From Annulohypoxylon bovei var. microspora (Eukaryota; Ascomycota; Sordariomycetes; Xylariales; Hypoxylaceae): DNA of 64,000 nt. Below are positions 20,640-33,873 of this stretch, piece after piece (positions within the stretch are counted from its first letter, which is position 1; the number at the start of each line of letters is the position of its first letter). Location of the stretch: NCBI GenBank assembly GCA_022836615.1, contig MU405368.1, forward strand, positions 1-64,000, written 5' to 3'. The notes below the pieces were generated by a model. It worked only from the letters and a program-made list of their open reading frames with translations. It did not search any database and was not told the DNA's origin. The position numbers and the translations under genes were made by a program.

Positions 20640-21950
20640 TGTACCGTATTGTCTGCGTAATTCTTGTAAACTATAGGTACCTATGTTTTGCGTTGCTTAG
20701 GAGTTATAGATGGGCGTTTATTTGCTGGCGTGCTCTCAGCTTGACTTCTTCGAATAGAAATGGTAATGACAATGATAGAAAGGAAAGAATAATTTGGCGT
20801 CCAAGTTAAGTTGTATTTGGCTTATTTGATATGATCTCATACAGGAAGCTTACCTCACCCTGTGCCATTACGTCAAGGCCCGAGTTTGACAGCTTCGTTG
20901 ATGTCATCTAGTCAGGGGTAATATATGCAAAGCAGTGGAGAGAACTCCACATGCGGCTGACGACTCTTTGCCCCTTGCTTCGTTCCTTGGCGATTCTTAC
21001 AACGCCCAAAGAGTTTATCTAGACAGCTAGAGTAGGTAGGTGCCTGGATAACTAGTCAATATGATAGAAATTCCCTAGGAGACTCGAGTTTGGTCAAGCT
21101 TTTGTTCTGACTTACACTGTGAACGTCAATCTATCAAACTTCCCCCCTTTCCCTTATTGACATATATTTAGTTACCATAGCTTGTAATTGCCGTCACGTA
21201 GGTGGAATGGGTCAAGACTATCTGTTTATATTGCGTTGGGTCGCCTTGGAGAGGTGTAAGTACCTAGCTTGCACCATGGCCTATTAACCCTAGCCTCCCT
21301 TTTGTCTTCCGTAGGAAACTCGATCGATCCCCGTGTTCCCCTCGTGATGTATACGTTAATAGCCAATAGCTACCTAGGTGGTATTGCTTGGTAAGTTAAT
21401 CCACGTTCGCCTTCTCCTGGACTCGATTCCAGGTCCCTCACATCCTCTCCCATTTCTGCCGGGAGCCTTCTTTAATCCCAAAGTGCATCTGTACCCCAAG
21501 CCGCGAAGCTCAACCCTGCACAAAGAAAATCGTGCCCGAGAAAAACCCATGACGGGAATGAAAAGTGATCTAGTAAATAGGTATTGGTAGACAAGGGAGG
21601 ATGAGGTATCCGGATAAACCCTCGTAGCCCTCCTTGCTCCAAAAAAACGTCGAACCGTAATCGTAATCTCGTGAGATATTTCCGCCAGAACCAACATATC
21701 TCAAATAAACGTATAGTATATATATAATAGTAAGACATGAAAAATGGGAGGTACTTGAATGAGTACCGGTAGATACCTGGATAGGTAAGTAGTAGATGAG
21801 GTATGTAGGTACCTAAGGTACCTAGGTAGGCACCTAGGTACTATGTATGTGTGGCCATAACCCTCAGTATTTTCGGTTTCCTCCCCTTTCCTCGTTACAT
21901 CATCATCATACCGTAGTTGTAATCGTATCCAGTTATAATCGTAGTAAAAA
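20640..21950. other. Intergenic region
   Basis: 1.3 kb: 5' flank of the small hydrophilic gene and 3' flank of the Zn2Cys6 gene. Clustered TAGGTACC-type motifs lie at about 21735-21845. No gene recognised. Confidence 0.5.
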
Positions 21951-24900
21951 TCATGACATCGTCGAGTCTCCCGGGAACAGCCACGTGCTATCGCCGGGGA
22001 AATAATCCCCGAACCAACTCAGCATCTCGGTGCTCTCGAAACTCGTCAAGTGCTGCCCGATGTCCGTCTCGTTGTCGTATGTGAGCAGGTGTAGATTTGA
22101 CGCCCCGCCTGGTCCCAGGTACGAGTATCCGCTAGACGCGAGGCCGCTACCGCTCTGCGCGAAATTCGACGGCCCGTCCGACGACGAGTTGGACATATTC
22201 TGGCTCTGTGTGCTGCTGGCCGGCGAGCCGTTCGTCGGGTACCCGCTGCCGCCCGATTGGTCGTATGTAGATTGTTGCGACGAAGGCGTATACGACGTCG
22301 GCGCCACGCTCATGGCGACTTGTGACGAGCCCGGCTTGTTCAGATCATCCTGCGCGGACATGCTCTCGTACCTTAGATACGACGACTTGCCCTGGGCCCC
22401 CGAGTTGCCGCCGGAGACTCGGCGGGAACGGTTGATCGAATGCCGCATGGCAGAGGTGGCCGGCTGGGGGTATGCGGAATGGTAGATAGACGCCGTAGTC
22501 TCCGGGAGACTCTGGCGTATAGGGTCGTAGATCATGTTTCCAGGCGGTGTAGGTGCGGACGTCGGCGGCGCAGATGTGGGGGCGGTCGACTGCACTACCT
22601 GAGTAGGCATGACACCGTTGTGGTTCACCGGGTTCTGGAAGAGGAGTGTCAAGCTAGAATTTGGCGAGTTGGTCGTCCCTGTCAACGACCATGCCAGAGG
22701 AGGCCCGTTGTCCGGGATCGGAGAGGAGGGATATTCGAACTGCTTCGCAAACCTAGCGATGGCGCTGCTCTGGCGGTAACGCCTGGCGCTCTCGTACTCC
22801 TCGATCGTGTAAGTCTCGCAATCCCACTGGCCGTCGAGCTTCTGGTCTAGGGCGGTGAGTATGTACCGAACGCCTCCCCAGTACGTATGCATCTGTTTCA
22901 GGGCTTTATAGCAAGCTTGGTAGTTTTGGTTCGCAGCGGAAGCGAGCAGCAGGTGCCTGGATGCCGGACCTGGGTCTATCGCGATAGAATGGCCCTTATG
23001 CGCCTGGCCCCTAGACTCGGGAGGCGTTATGTCTCTCGAAGCCGGCTGCGACATGCTCGATTTTGACTCCTTTATGAATGCGCATGCCGCGATATAGATA
23101 GGCTGGGAGGTAAATGGATTGCCGATGAAGCATTTGGGATCGAGCAATTCGGCGAAGGCGAGGATATCGGCAATGGTCTTGGCGCTTGACATCGATAGCT
23201 CCCGGCTGTGCGGCTTCAGCTGGTGCGATCGGTTGATCGTGCCCTCTCTCGTCAATAGCGTCGGCTGGTGCAAGACGATGATCAAGGCGTGGAACCAGAA
23301 ATGTAGGAGTATGAAAGTTACGCCCTGGCCGTTCTTAACGTGGGCTTGGAAGTTGTTAGCGTCGAACCGGAGACGCGGATCCGTTCTCTGATGGAGCCTC
23401 GTGAGCTCGGTTTCCATATGAGAGAGCTTGTTTAGCTTGTCTTGAGTCAGGTCCTGGGCGTGCGTGATATTATTGAGCACGTCCGAAACTCGACCGTAGA
23501 GGTGAATAATCTGTAGCAACGATGCCAACGGATCAGGCCAGCCGGATAAAGGGTCGATAGATGATTTCGGGAGCTCCAGTTCGAAATCGTCATCTTTGAG
23601 GGTGACCGGTCGACCAGTACCAGAGGAAATGGCACGATCTAGGAAGAATACGGCCCAAAATGTGTCAATCCGTTCTTGTTCAACCTCCTGCTGCTCTTCG
23701 GGAGTGAGAACATTCCCATCAGCACCCACCTGAGCTTGTTGGACAAAGTCGTCGCCCTCCTTCCTGTTATAGCCGCGCGCATACCAGGGATCTCTCTCGC
23801 CCTGATACCGCACGCCGTCTTCTTTGGACAGACCTAGGTCTACCGCCATACGAATTGCTATTCCTAAGTACATCCACAAGGCGCTGTCCTGGTCGGCACC
23901 GAAGCCGTCGTACGCCATCAGCAGGCATGCCTGGACGGCAGCGACCGACGGGCATGGAAAGGTATCGACCGTGGCCGACTTCGCTCGTTGGGCATATATG
24001 TAGCCGTACTCCGACTTAGCCAGCTTCCCTTCGTTCCACCTTCGAAACAGGGGATTATCAGAGAATCGAGCCGCAAGAGCACAGACGGCATCCACCAGAA
24101 TCGGTTCCACTCGTTTCTCCTGGACTAATCTGGGAAACTTCTCGCGGCGTAGGAAGGGATAATTGCTTCCCAGATGTACGAAGAACGTATCGACAAGGTG
24201 GATAATCAAAGGATGTACATCGTTCGTATCGGTCGGATCGTAAACAGGCATATCGTCTAGGTGGCCGAGCTCGACATCCGGCTGCATAGAACTCATGAGG
24301 CCGGAGAATATAGAACTCGCGCCGCTGGGCGAGGTAGCCGATATGGAACTTCGCCTTCGATCCCGGACCTTGACCACCATCTGTTTGAAGCCCGGCACTA
24401 TAGCGGTAGGACCGAAGTAGCGAAAGTACGGGACTCGGTGGCTCTCGTTATGGTATTGTACCGGCGAGTGTCCGGTCTCGCTATGACCACCCTCGGTCGA
24501 GAACGAGGGGTTTCGAGGGTTTATAGGTCGCCGAAGCGGCTCGGGACGCGGCGTCGGCTGCGAGGTAGGTTCTTCCCAGTCTATATTTTCCGACTTCAAT
24601 TGTATATCAGGCTTCGGACGGTCCTGGTCCGGCTCTGACGTGCGCCGGGAGGACTTTGGAGAGTCGTCGGGCATATCGAACTGCTTGATTCCATTTTTAC
24701 CGCTCTTCCATTGTTTGCGATCGACTTCCGGCTCTTCGTCTGCGTATTCGTCTTCGTCGGGATCGAAATTGGTACCGTCCGGTCCTCGGCCAGGCTCCTT
24801 CTTACTGCTGCTACTACTACTACTACTCTTCTCGATGCTATCGGAGTATCCTAAACATACGTGTCCGTTCTTAGTACAGGTCGAACACGTAGGGTGTTCG

Positions 24901-25276
24901 CCGGCACATCTCGTCTTTCGCCTGCGGCAAGTGAGGCATCTGACACGAAGAGAGAAGCCGCTGTCAGCTGAGACGTTCGCGATGTCGTACCCACTGATGT
25001 CGGGACTGAACTGGCGGGTCTGTGGGATTCCTGTGAGGATTGCGACAAGGACAGAAGGAAAAAGATAAGAAAAGAGTCGTCAATTACCCCAGGTGCAAAT
25101 CACGGTGGTTCAGTCCCCCTCTCAGGTCCTCATCATCGGACAAAGGAATTCAACGATACTTACGCAGCGTTTATCCTTCTCCTCTTAGTAGGCGGCTGAC
25201 CTTGATTGTTGACGAAGCGAATCTGCTTAGGCGTTGGCAACGGATCGGGCCCGCTGCTATTGATGAGAGTTACCAT
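21951..25276 (-). CDS. Zn2Cys6 transcription factor with fungal-specific TF domain
   Basis: Exon 1 is 25164-25276, exon 2 21951-24939, separated by a 224-nt intron; 1033 residues. Splicing joins RRRINAA to CLTCRRRKTRC, giving a complete binuclear cluster: Cys39, 42, 49, 56, 59 and 66 (C-x2-C-x6-C-x6-C-x2-C-x6-C). The intron falls one codon before the first Cys. A basic/acidic linker follows, then the middle homology region (Fungal_trans, PF04082-like): HPLIIHLVDTFFVHLGSNYPF, VDAVCALAARFSDN, MYLGIAIRMAVDLGLSKEDG and DTFWAVFFLDRAISSGTGRP. The C-terminus is Ser/Gln/Asn-rich, typical of activation regions. It is a nuclear DNA-binding regulator; the target is unknown. The overall type resembles xylanolytic-activator-like regulators, which I cannot confirm. 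Confidence 0.9.
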
Positions 25277-28205
25277 GTTGTTTTTGCGGGCGCTAGAACG
25301 ACGGCAGCAATGACGATAACGATGACGACGATGATAACGAAGGCCCCTTTATCTTATAATAGACTTCGGCCGAAGCGTCGTGCTAAAAAAGGTAAGAAAC
25401 TATATTAGATATATCGCGGGCACCTAAAGCTCGGCACTCGACACACCAAGGCTCTCTATATCCCCATCGAGTTGCGTTGCTCTTATTTTTTAGTGGATTG
25501 TCTCACATACGCACACATTAGGTACACGAAAACGGTGGGGTTCGCCTTCAATGGACCATTCTAGGGGGGCCGGATTCTAGGTGGCACCGTAGGAACCTTG
25601 GAAATAGACAAATCGCAGAATGAGGCGTCGCTAGGAATTAGCGTAGAAAACGTAGAAAACGCAGAGAAGGCAGAGAAGGTAGAAATTTGGAAGAAATCCT
25701 TTTCCGCTGCAGGCTATGTCGTACGAGAAGATCACGAGCTTTGACGCCGGGCGAGACGAGACGAGACGAGACTCCAGTTCTCCAGTTGACGGGATGAAGG
25801 CGAGCCAACGTCAATCGAGTTAGTCGCGGATAAGTTTTCTTAGTCAGTACGTGTCCTGCGCCTCAGCCGAAAGCAACAAGGATCGACGTGCGCGTAATAG
25901 GTAAGGGTAAGATATAGCTTCTACCACTCCGCGTTGTAAGCTGTGGGGAGAGATGGGGAAGGCAAGGGGAGCTTCGAAGGGATCCTCTTAGGTTCGACTC
26001 GAGACTCATTTCTTCCGCGAGCTTCACGGCGACAAGCTTCTTGATGAAGTCATTGCCTCCCCTGAGCAAAACTAAAGTCAAGTCGGTGCGATGAAGTACG
26101 GAGTACGGCAGCCAGGCGCGAGACAAGTGTGTGTAGCCGGGACCGGCGGGAATAAATCAGTGCTGCGGCGTGCTGCGGGTGTGCTGCGTGTTTTAGGTCG
26201 TCAAATATAAAGAGCGAAAGAATACGCTAGCAGGACGAGGAGCTTGAGGTATGTATGTACCTACAGTACCTCCGAGCTACCAGGTAGGTCAATAGCCGAC
26301 ACGGCAAGTTCCAGAAGTCGCGTGCTGTTTGCAAGATCTAAAGTCTATCGAGTTTGGGGATCGCTAATAATAAGAACGCCGAGACTTATGTTAGAACCAA
26401 TACAGCGAAAATGCGGAAGATATCCAAGGTTACGTAGAACTAGGGGAAGCAGTCGAGGGTCAAGACTCAAGACTCGAGAGATAAATTAGGGATGGCAGGA
26501 TGGTGGTGGTGGTGATGATGATCGACTAGGAGATTGTGGGACCGCGGGGTTTGACAGATAATACGACGTGGTCCGTGGAAGATTTTTAAGTGATTAATCA
26601 TATCGAATCAGAAAGGAGGAAAAGAAGAAAAAAAGCCGCTATCCTCACTTACGTACAGACAAGGTACACCCATAGCCAGGTACACACCTATCATCATCAA
26701 CATTTCCCCCATCAGCTTTCTCAACATTCCTCAGCACATGTTAGGTACCTACGGTGTACGATATACGATATACGATATGTTATATGTATTATATACGTAT
26801 TACTATGCCAACTACATACCTGACCAGCTTTTTTCGTCTCACCGGCGGCAGCAGAGCAAATATTGGAATTCTTTTATATAAAGATAAGGCCGAAATATGT
26901 TTAAGATCCTGGCCTGTCACGGTTGGGTAACATCAAAGGCACCCGGATATGATTCCGTATCTATCTGAGAAATACTGTAGCGCTTCCTCTGCGTCTGGTT
27001 ATACTATATGTATGGAGGTAGTTACTTTATCTACCACCGGCCATGCTTGCTTGCTTGCGTGCTTGCTTGCTGGCTTGCTGGCTGGCTGGCTACCTAGCTA
27101 ACTAGCTCGTTGACCTTCCCCTCCATTGATCTAACGCATAAGCCTCCCCAATCCATCACACGGCAGATCGGTAGAAGCCTGAAGGGTGCTGTCCTTGGCT
27201 ACCCTTGGCTACCTAACCCAAGCTAGCAATGGCAATTTTGTGTGCAACTCGGAATTTTCCACTCGCAAATCATCCATAGTCAAAGATTGACATGGGGCTC
27301 TGGGGTTTGAGGGGTTAGTCAACTAATAACTAATTGATAATTGGTACGATGGCGCCATAAAAGCCCTCGCACCCGTATTGGGCCACGCAAACCCCAAGAG
27401 TTTGCGAGAAATGCACCAAGGACCAAGGTTACAAGAATTGGTATCCGAATAAGGGTCGAGATGAGATAGACCGCCGTCTCGTTCCCTCACAAGTGCGAAG
27501 ACTTCTTATGCCTAGCACGGCATTGCGCAGAACAACGGCATATGGGCCGTGAGTCTTCGGGTACGCTTTCTCAAAAGGGGCATTCATGGATGTCCGTATA
27601 GAGAATAGCCTAAAAAGTTGTAGGCATTGCGAAACTCTCACATCAACATTCCTCTTAGCGCAGCGCAGTCTTTTCCAAAGTCGGTGCTATATATCCGCAT
27701 CTTTCTAATGGGATCAGGATGTCAGAGTGTCATCTCTCCCACACTCCCACACCCGACAGCCCGATCAATACTGGTTACACGAGACTCGTGGGATTACCTG
27801 CATCCAACCACGTTTTAGTGTCCGATGGACTGTTCCGATGCGCGTAAGGTCCTATCGCTTGCTGCCGTGAGAATCGCTCACGACTGCCACGACTACTTAG
27901 TAACTTACCAACCTATCTACATACCTAGGTAGATAGGTTGGTAAGAGTATTAATTATTTCCCAGCATTCAGCTAGTAGCTACGCCCGAGGCAAAAATATT
28001 TCCCCAGGAGCCTTGCCCGTCGATGTGATAGCATACCTAGGTACCTAGGTAGGTAGGAGGTAGGTAGGTCGGGAGGTAAATTGATGATCATCACCGACAG
28101 GACGGTAAAAATCAAAACTCGCCCACTAGTAGTCGGTCACGTCAACGATATTTGTCCCTTGCCGCGCTACCGCGACCTGCAACCAAGTCTAAACTTGGAT
28201 GGACG
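25277..28205. other. Long intergenic region
   Basis: 2.9 kb between two Zn2Cys6 genes. It contains GAGAC repeats at about 25752-25773, GATATAC repeats near 26757-26780, a CTTG/CTGG tract at 27045-27095 and a perfect 17-bp inverted repeat at 27904-27945. No coding potential was recognised. Most of it would be the 5' flank of the 25276 gene. Confidence 0.5.
27904..27945. repeat. Perfect 17-bp inverted repeat (8-nt loop)
   Basis: CTTACCAACCTATCTAC at 27904-27920 is exactly complementary to 27929-27945, with loop ATACCTAG. It contains the TACC/TAGG core seen across the window but with specific flanks, so it could form a strong hairpin in DNA or RNA. Confidence 0.85.
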
Positions 28206-30442
28206 TCAGCCGAGGACGATGCTGACTCCCATCTCGGCGCTGACCTTCCTCCACAGGGCGGTATCTCGAACCTCGGGGATGGCGTTACTCGCGGCATCCA
28301 GCCTCTTCCAAACCTCTTGGGTAATCTTCCACGCCTGCGCGATGTTGGTCATGCCTTGACGCTGGTCGATCCCAACAAAGGCTCTCTGAGACAACGACCT
28401 ATCCTCCGCGCTGACCGCCTCGCACGCGGCTACAAATAGAGGCCATAATAGTGCCCCCATAGGTCCTCGGTGGGTAACCGTTTCAACGCAGTGGGTAAGC
28501 GCGTAGTGAACATGCTTCTGCACCACCTCGCGGCGTGCCGGGTATCCGTAGATAGTACGATATAGGTAGACAAAAGCACTGTGTCGGTACGCCAGAGCAT
28601 TGTGGTAAATAGACTGCAAGAGCTGCTGCTCCGGAATCTCTTCCCTGTCGACGCTTCTTAACACGCCCTCTCGAACCTCGATGTTCGGCGGGAGAAACGG
28701 CTCCCATTGCGTAAGAGCGCTCTCGATGGCTTGGGAAGTAGTTTCGAACTCCATCCTGAGGACGGCGCTTTTGGAGGTCTGGTTTTCTCGAGATGCTCGC
28801 TCGATGTCGTTCTTTAGAGAGAGGAGGTTAGATAGACGATGCATGATAGGCCACAGGGTAGTAGCCATGCCGAGCAAGGTGTCCACGGTGCTAAGAGGAG
28901 ATGCGATAGGAGCATCTAGGGGAGCGAACGGGATGAGACAGCCGGCAGCCGGAGCTGTCGAAAGGGGGGCCGATCCCAATGACAGCGCCGTAATAACATC
29001 ATAAAACCGAAATGCCTAGGTAGGTAGGTATATTTTTGTCAGCAAGATTCGGTCGCTCGGAAGATCTCTATAATCACAACTTACGCGCTCCAAGAAGAGG
29101 CCAGCCGGGGTCGACTGTTCTTGAGACGCTGACATAATGGTCAGGGCCCCTTTAAGATGCCTATCTACTATGCTTGACCGCCCGCGTTGAACAAGCTGCA
29201 AGGTTAGTAAGATTAAGTTGAGCTTGTTGAGCCTGTTGAAGGGCCACGCAAGTATTGCTAGGGCTAAAACACTCACAACTTCGTAATACACCAGGAGCAT
29301 GATAGCCGCTAGAAGTTCGATCCTATCAACTTTACCTTCCTGTTCGATCAATCTAGCTAAGCCTTGGATAGCTCGATTGTGGAAGTACAGCGACTTCTCC
29401 GACGTTTCAACACCGCGGTACTCCAAGTGGGCGCTGGCTAGTGCGTATATGGCGTTTGTGATTGGTGGACTTTCATGGGAGAGCGGTAACACCAATTGCT
29501 GGAAAGGATTGCCGGATTCCTCCCGAAAAACAATCAAGTGCGATAGGACGTTGCAGAAATGATCGACAAGAGCACGTCGATTAGGACGATTCGAGAACTC
29601 GGAGAACGTCGGCAAAACGAATTCGAGCGTAGGGGAGCCGACGGGACAAGGCGCGATCATAGCGAGGTCAGGTTGTAGAGACCGCGCTTGCGAAACCGCA
29701 CCCGCGCTCGAGTTCTTCGGCATCGCGTTGCTTATTTGATTCGCATCATCTATCATGCCGTAACCACGAGGAGTAGAGCTGGTATCAATGGGGGAGACTG
29801 AGACCTCGCTCGTAGTCGAGAGATTCACCGGCGATATAACGTTGAACTCGGTATCTGTTGGACTGAAGCACTCGGACTCGGAAATATCATCCGTCGTATC
29901 CTCTCGCCACTGCTGATCATCTAGGACAGACTCTCGCGTTCCCCTGTGATCGAGTATAAATTCGGATTGCGAGGGGTCCTTCTTTCTCCGCTGACGAGGC
30001 CTTACCGCCTCATAAGTGCATTCGAGATCTTTCTCGGCGCATCGTGCACATTGAGGGCGCTTTTCGTCGCATTTCTTCTTCTATTTGTCGCAGATATCAA
30101 GTTAGAACGGGCTCGTCAGGACAGCAAGAGCAAGATACCAGCCAACAACTGGACAGGCGTCATACTTTCTCTTTACTATAATCGTGTCAGAAAATCAGCG
30201 TATTTGCCAGCGGATAAGCCGCGAACCAGGATATAGGTAGGTAGGTAGATTTTAAACGTACCAAAATGAGCAACCTGTATCCAGCAGAACTTACGGATTA
30301 GCTACACGTCTAAGGCGAAGGGGTCTAGCACATATAATCGAATAGCGTAGGTAGGTAGGTAGGTAGGTAACTTAGACTGACCTGCTCGAGAGCGTCTCTT
30401 TGGCACCTTAGGCGGCGCCAGCTTGGTATATAGCAGCATCAT
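28206..30442 (-). CDS. Zn2Cys6 transcription factor (Fungal_trans_2 type), six exons with two micro-exons
   Basis: Exons: 30382-30442, 30262-30274 (13 nt), 30166-30175 (10 nt), 29277-30080, 29085-29195 and 28206-29015; all borders are GT-AG and the sum is 603 codons (602 residues). The spliced N-terminus reads KRRSRAGCSFCKEKKKKCDE and onward to CARCAEKDLECTYE, a perfect cluster with Cys22, 25, 32, 39, 42 and 49. Without the 13-nt and 10-nt exons the first two Cys cannot be joined to the rest. The middle shows the Fungal_trans_2 features LVDHFCNVLSHLIVF, ITNAIYALASAHLEYRG, LLAAIMLLVYYEV and FRFYDVITALSLGSAPLS, and the C-terminal half ALLWPLFVAACEAV. Nuclear regulator; targets unknown. The intron before the last exon (29016-29084) takes its acceptor from the TACCTAG motif. 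Confidence 0.86.
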
Positions 30443-33400
30443 GGTAGCTAGAACTAAGCAGTGCTGTCATTTCTTCATGCTCCCATACCGAGATTCTTGG
30501 AAGTTATGATTCAATCCGCCTTAGATTTATTACCCCTCAAATTGGACGAGGCTAGGTAGGTACTCAGGCCGAGACGGCCGGGGCGTCGCTCTGCTGTCTA
30601 TTCCAACGAGGATGATATCCAAGACATGGAGAAATACGAGAAGTGATAGGTGTTAGGCGATAGGTGCTGAAGAGATGGTTACGAGGTTTATAAGACTCCT
30701 AGTGATCCTAAGAGAAGGAAGAGGACGAAGAGGAGAGTATGAAGTAAAATGTAGCAAACAATAATGTCTACACAGTAGGGAGTCTCACATTTCGACCATC
30801 ATCGTGACGCTGTGGAGAAAGCTGCAGGCAGGTCATAGCCCCAAGTCGACCGCTAACCTAGTCGAGAAGGACGGTGGCCGGAGATGGGCTCCGAAAGGGA
30901 CAGAGATGCACACACCTGACGATGGGCATTCATGTGTATTTCGGAAATGAAGTCTAGAACTGCTAGAAGTCTCTCAGAGTCCACAAGAAGCCACAAGAAG
31001 CCCTAAGATTAGCGCAGGGCGGTGGTAGATCCAGGTCCAAGCAACCCATGTTGGACTTATCACGAAGCAGAGTGTGGAGAAATTTCGACGATCGACTAGG
31101 TAAATCAACTTGCGGGGTTGCAACGGTAAGGATCCACGCTGCCACGGGCGTCGGGGAGGTTACTGTAGGTACATATTAAGACGATCCTTCGCCTGATCCT
31201 CGTTGGAGATGAAATCGAGGAGAGAAAGACTTGTCAGTTACATAATCTTCCCAACTCGGAAGACAACCTTGAAGAGATAAAGAAGAAGATCAAGCCTAAA
31301 GTGGATGGAGACGGCAATTGAGCCTCATATTATCCAGAATTAAATAAACGATCTCGTCCAGCCAAACTCATACCCCATGACCTCGAAACCATTATAAATG
31401 TCCTCGAAGAATTACACTGCGGAGCAGCTTGGAGACGGCATCCAAAGCTGTGGCATAAAGCCCGAATACTAGGTACCTCCTATAAATACTATGATTAATA
31501 AGTAACAGGATAAAACAGGACCGGCTGGTGGAGAGAACTGACCGTTTCACCTCCGGTCCCTACCATGGTAGAATGTCAATGCCCGATAGTCAAGCGCATT
31601 CAAAGTTACCTATCGTCGCCCTCGACTTCAGTATACCATGTATGGTGTTTAGGCCGCACGTAGGTAGTTTGAGATGGTGGTGTGTTAGTTAATACCTGCC
31701 CAGTTTAGTAGCTGGCTAGCGGTGAAGCCCAGGTAGGTAGCTAGGGTTGCGATTACGAGCTTTGAAGTTGGTCTAACGAAGCTGCGAAGTAGAACGTGAC
31801 AATGTCTCATCGCCGACCAGATCGGAACATGCCATTCTACTATCTACCGACCTTATAGCCATCGATATGCACTATGTGTATTCATAGGCGATAAGGACTT
31901 GATCGGTGACGATATTGGTTTCTTGGGTTGTGTTTGAGAAGTTTAGAATGATGCACATACCTAGGTAGTTATAGGGAGGTAGGTACAGGTAGATATTTAG
32001 TTACTAGTATATCAACCTCCTTGGTGGGTATTTAGTGTCAAATCTTCTCGGACAGCTCTACCGACGAATGGAACGTTGCCTACCTAAGGTACTAAGATAA
32101 TCTATTCTATTGTCTGGTGATGATGATGTATGTAAATATAGAAATGAGCTAAACATAAGCTACCTAGTAGGTATGTATGTAGGTAAGGTTGACAAATTAA
32201 TATCTGATTCGTCTAACTTTCTCGCCTCGTACAAGATTGAAGAATGACATGATCCGACTCTGGCAGTCTAGGTATTCCATGATTGTTCCACTTTGAAGCT
32301 ATTATGCGACTGAGAATGTGGTACGAGTTGCCTATTTGGGCCCGATTTAGCGCTAAGAATTGCAACTAAGTCCAATGCTTAACCATAATCTGAACTTTAC
32401 TTCCGACTCTATACTCATAACAGGTACTTGGGCTCTTTTTACTTTCAACATACATACCTACTTGACTATATCAACGCCATTCAATTATCAGTCAATTGTT
32501 GCCGTTGAGTCAATCGTCATCCATCATCTATCAATATGTTGATAGAAATCAAACCACATTCACTGTCTCGTTTCTAAAGTATTGTACCTAAAATAATTGG
32601 GTCGTTAGCGTTTTCTTTACCATGTCCAGCATGTCCAGCATGTCTAGCATGCCACTCTCACCCTTGTCGAGCGTCAGCCCTAAGGTAGGGTCAATTACCT
32701 GCAAGTCTAAGACTATATGTGCACATCATAGCATCTTATATCATCTTAGAGCTACCTAGCGACGCGGACATGATAGATCTTGATCGAGATGGATCTAGTG
32801 ACTGTCGCCTCGGTCTGCAATCCTTATGAGCAGAGGGGACGCACGTACGCTTAACCGGAAGAGTAGGCCTCCCTAACATTTCTCACGAGTTACAATATCT
32901 ATGAGACGCAAGTCAAAGTCCGGTAGAGCTCCGTTATGGCGCCACTCACCGCCAGCGGGGAATGGCCATTCGGAAACCAACAAGAAGACGCTTGCCACAC
33001 ACAAGACGCTTGCCACACAAGACGCAGACAGAAAGGTCGTACCAGCTGGAAAGGGCGGACACCCTTCTTTTTTCGGGCCGTGTCTTGGATCCAATCATGG
33101 GCTGTCGAAGCTGACTTTCGCATTCCCTCGCAGCCGGGATATGTTCTTGTTTGGGGGCCAGCCATGCATCTCAGCTCGCTGACGTTACACCTGCGAGACC
33201 CATCCGTCGAGCTGACTGGCGCGAGACATTCAAGTTCGCCATCCTGCAGCTGCTGGGGTTTCTGCATATGGAAGACCCCTCCCGCTCTTTGCTGTAAGCT
33301 GTAGGTCGGCGGCCAAGATGCCAGTGAATATGTCTTGATCTTCTCCCCAGAAACCCATCTTGAGATATCCATCCATACCTACTTCTCCAACCCTTGCCGT

Positions 33401-33873
33401 CCCCCAAAGTCCCCCAAGTCGTATCGTTGTCGATCTACTGTCGTTGGCCCCGCCCTTCTACGTGTGTATGGCTATAGTCTGATGGGGCATCTCGATCTCC
33501 AGGCCGTTGGAGAATACTATTTCTGGAGTCACTAGCTTGCAAGCCGTCGTCCGAGTAGTGCTGACGGTCATTGGGTCTTTTTATACCAGCGTGGCGCAGT
33601 TCCAACACGCTGGAGCCTCACCTTCATATTTTGGGTTTATCTATCTTCGACCATATCTGCGATTTCCAGTGCTTTTAGACATAGAAATATTTACTAGGAG
33701 GACGATTCTGCATGCGGCTCACCATCCGACACTGTTGAGGCGTTTTAAATGTAACATCGCGAAGTTACTACGGTGCGAGGGACGACAGGGCACCCGATTA
33801 GGCAACTCGACTCGTACATACTTATCAGAACGCCACCTACAGACCCCCGAGAACGTCGAATCCGGAAGACATC
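30443..33873. other. Long intergenic region (3.4 kb)
   Basis: No gene could be supported. It has three 9-bp copies CATGTC[C/T]AG at 32621-32647, a short direct repeat (GACGCTTGCCACACA) near 32988-33020, and many TAGGTAGGTACC motifs. An open frame of 157 codons on the minus strand (32899-33372) overlaps others and has no recognisable domain. Confidence 0.45.

Noticed and set aside
32899..33372. Minus-strand frame of 157 codons
   Set aside because: Part of it comes from a short direct repeat; no domain and several competing frames.
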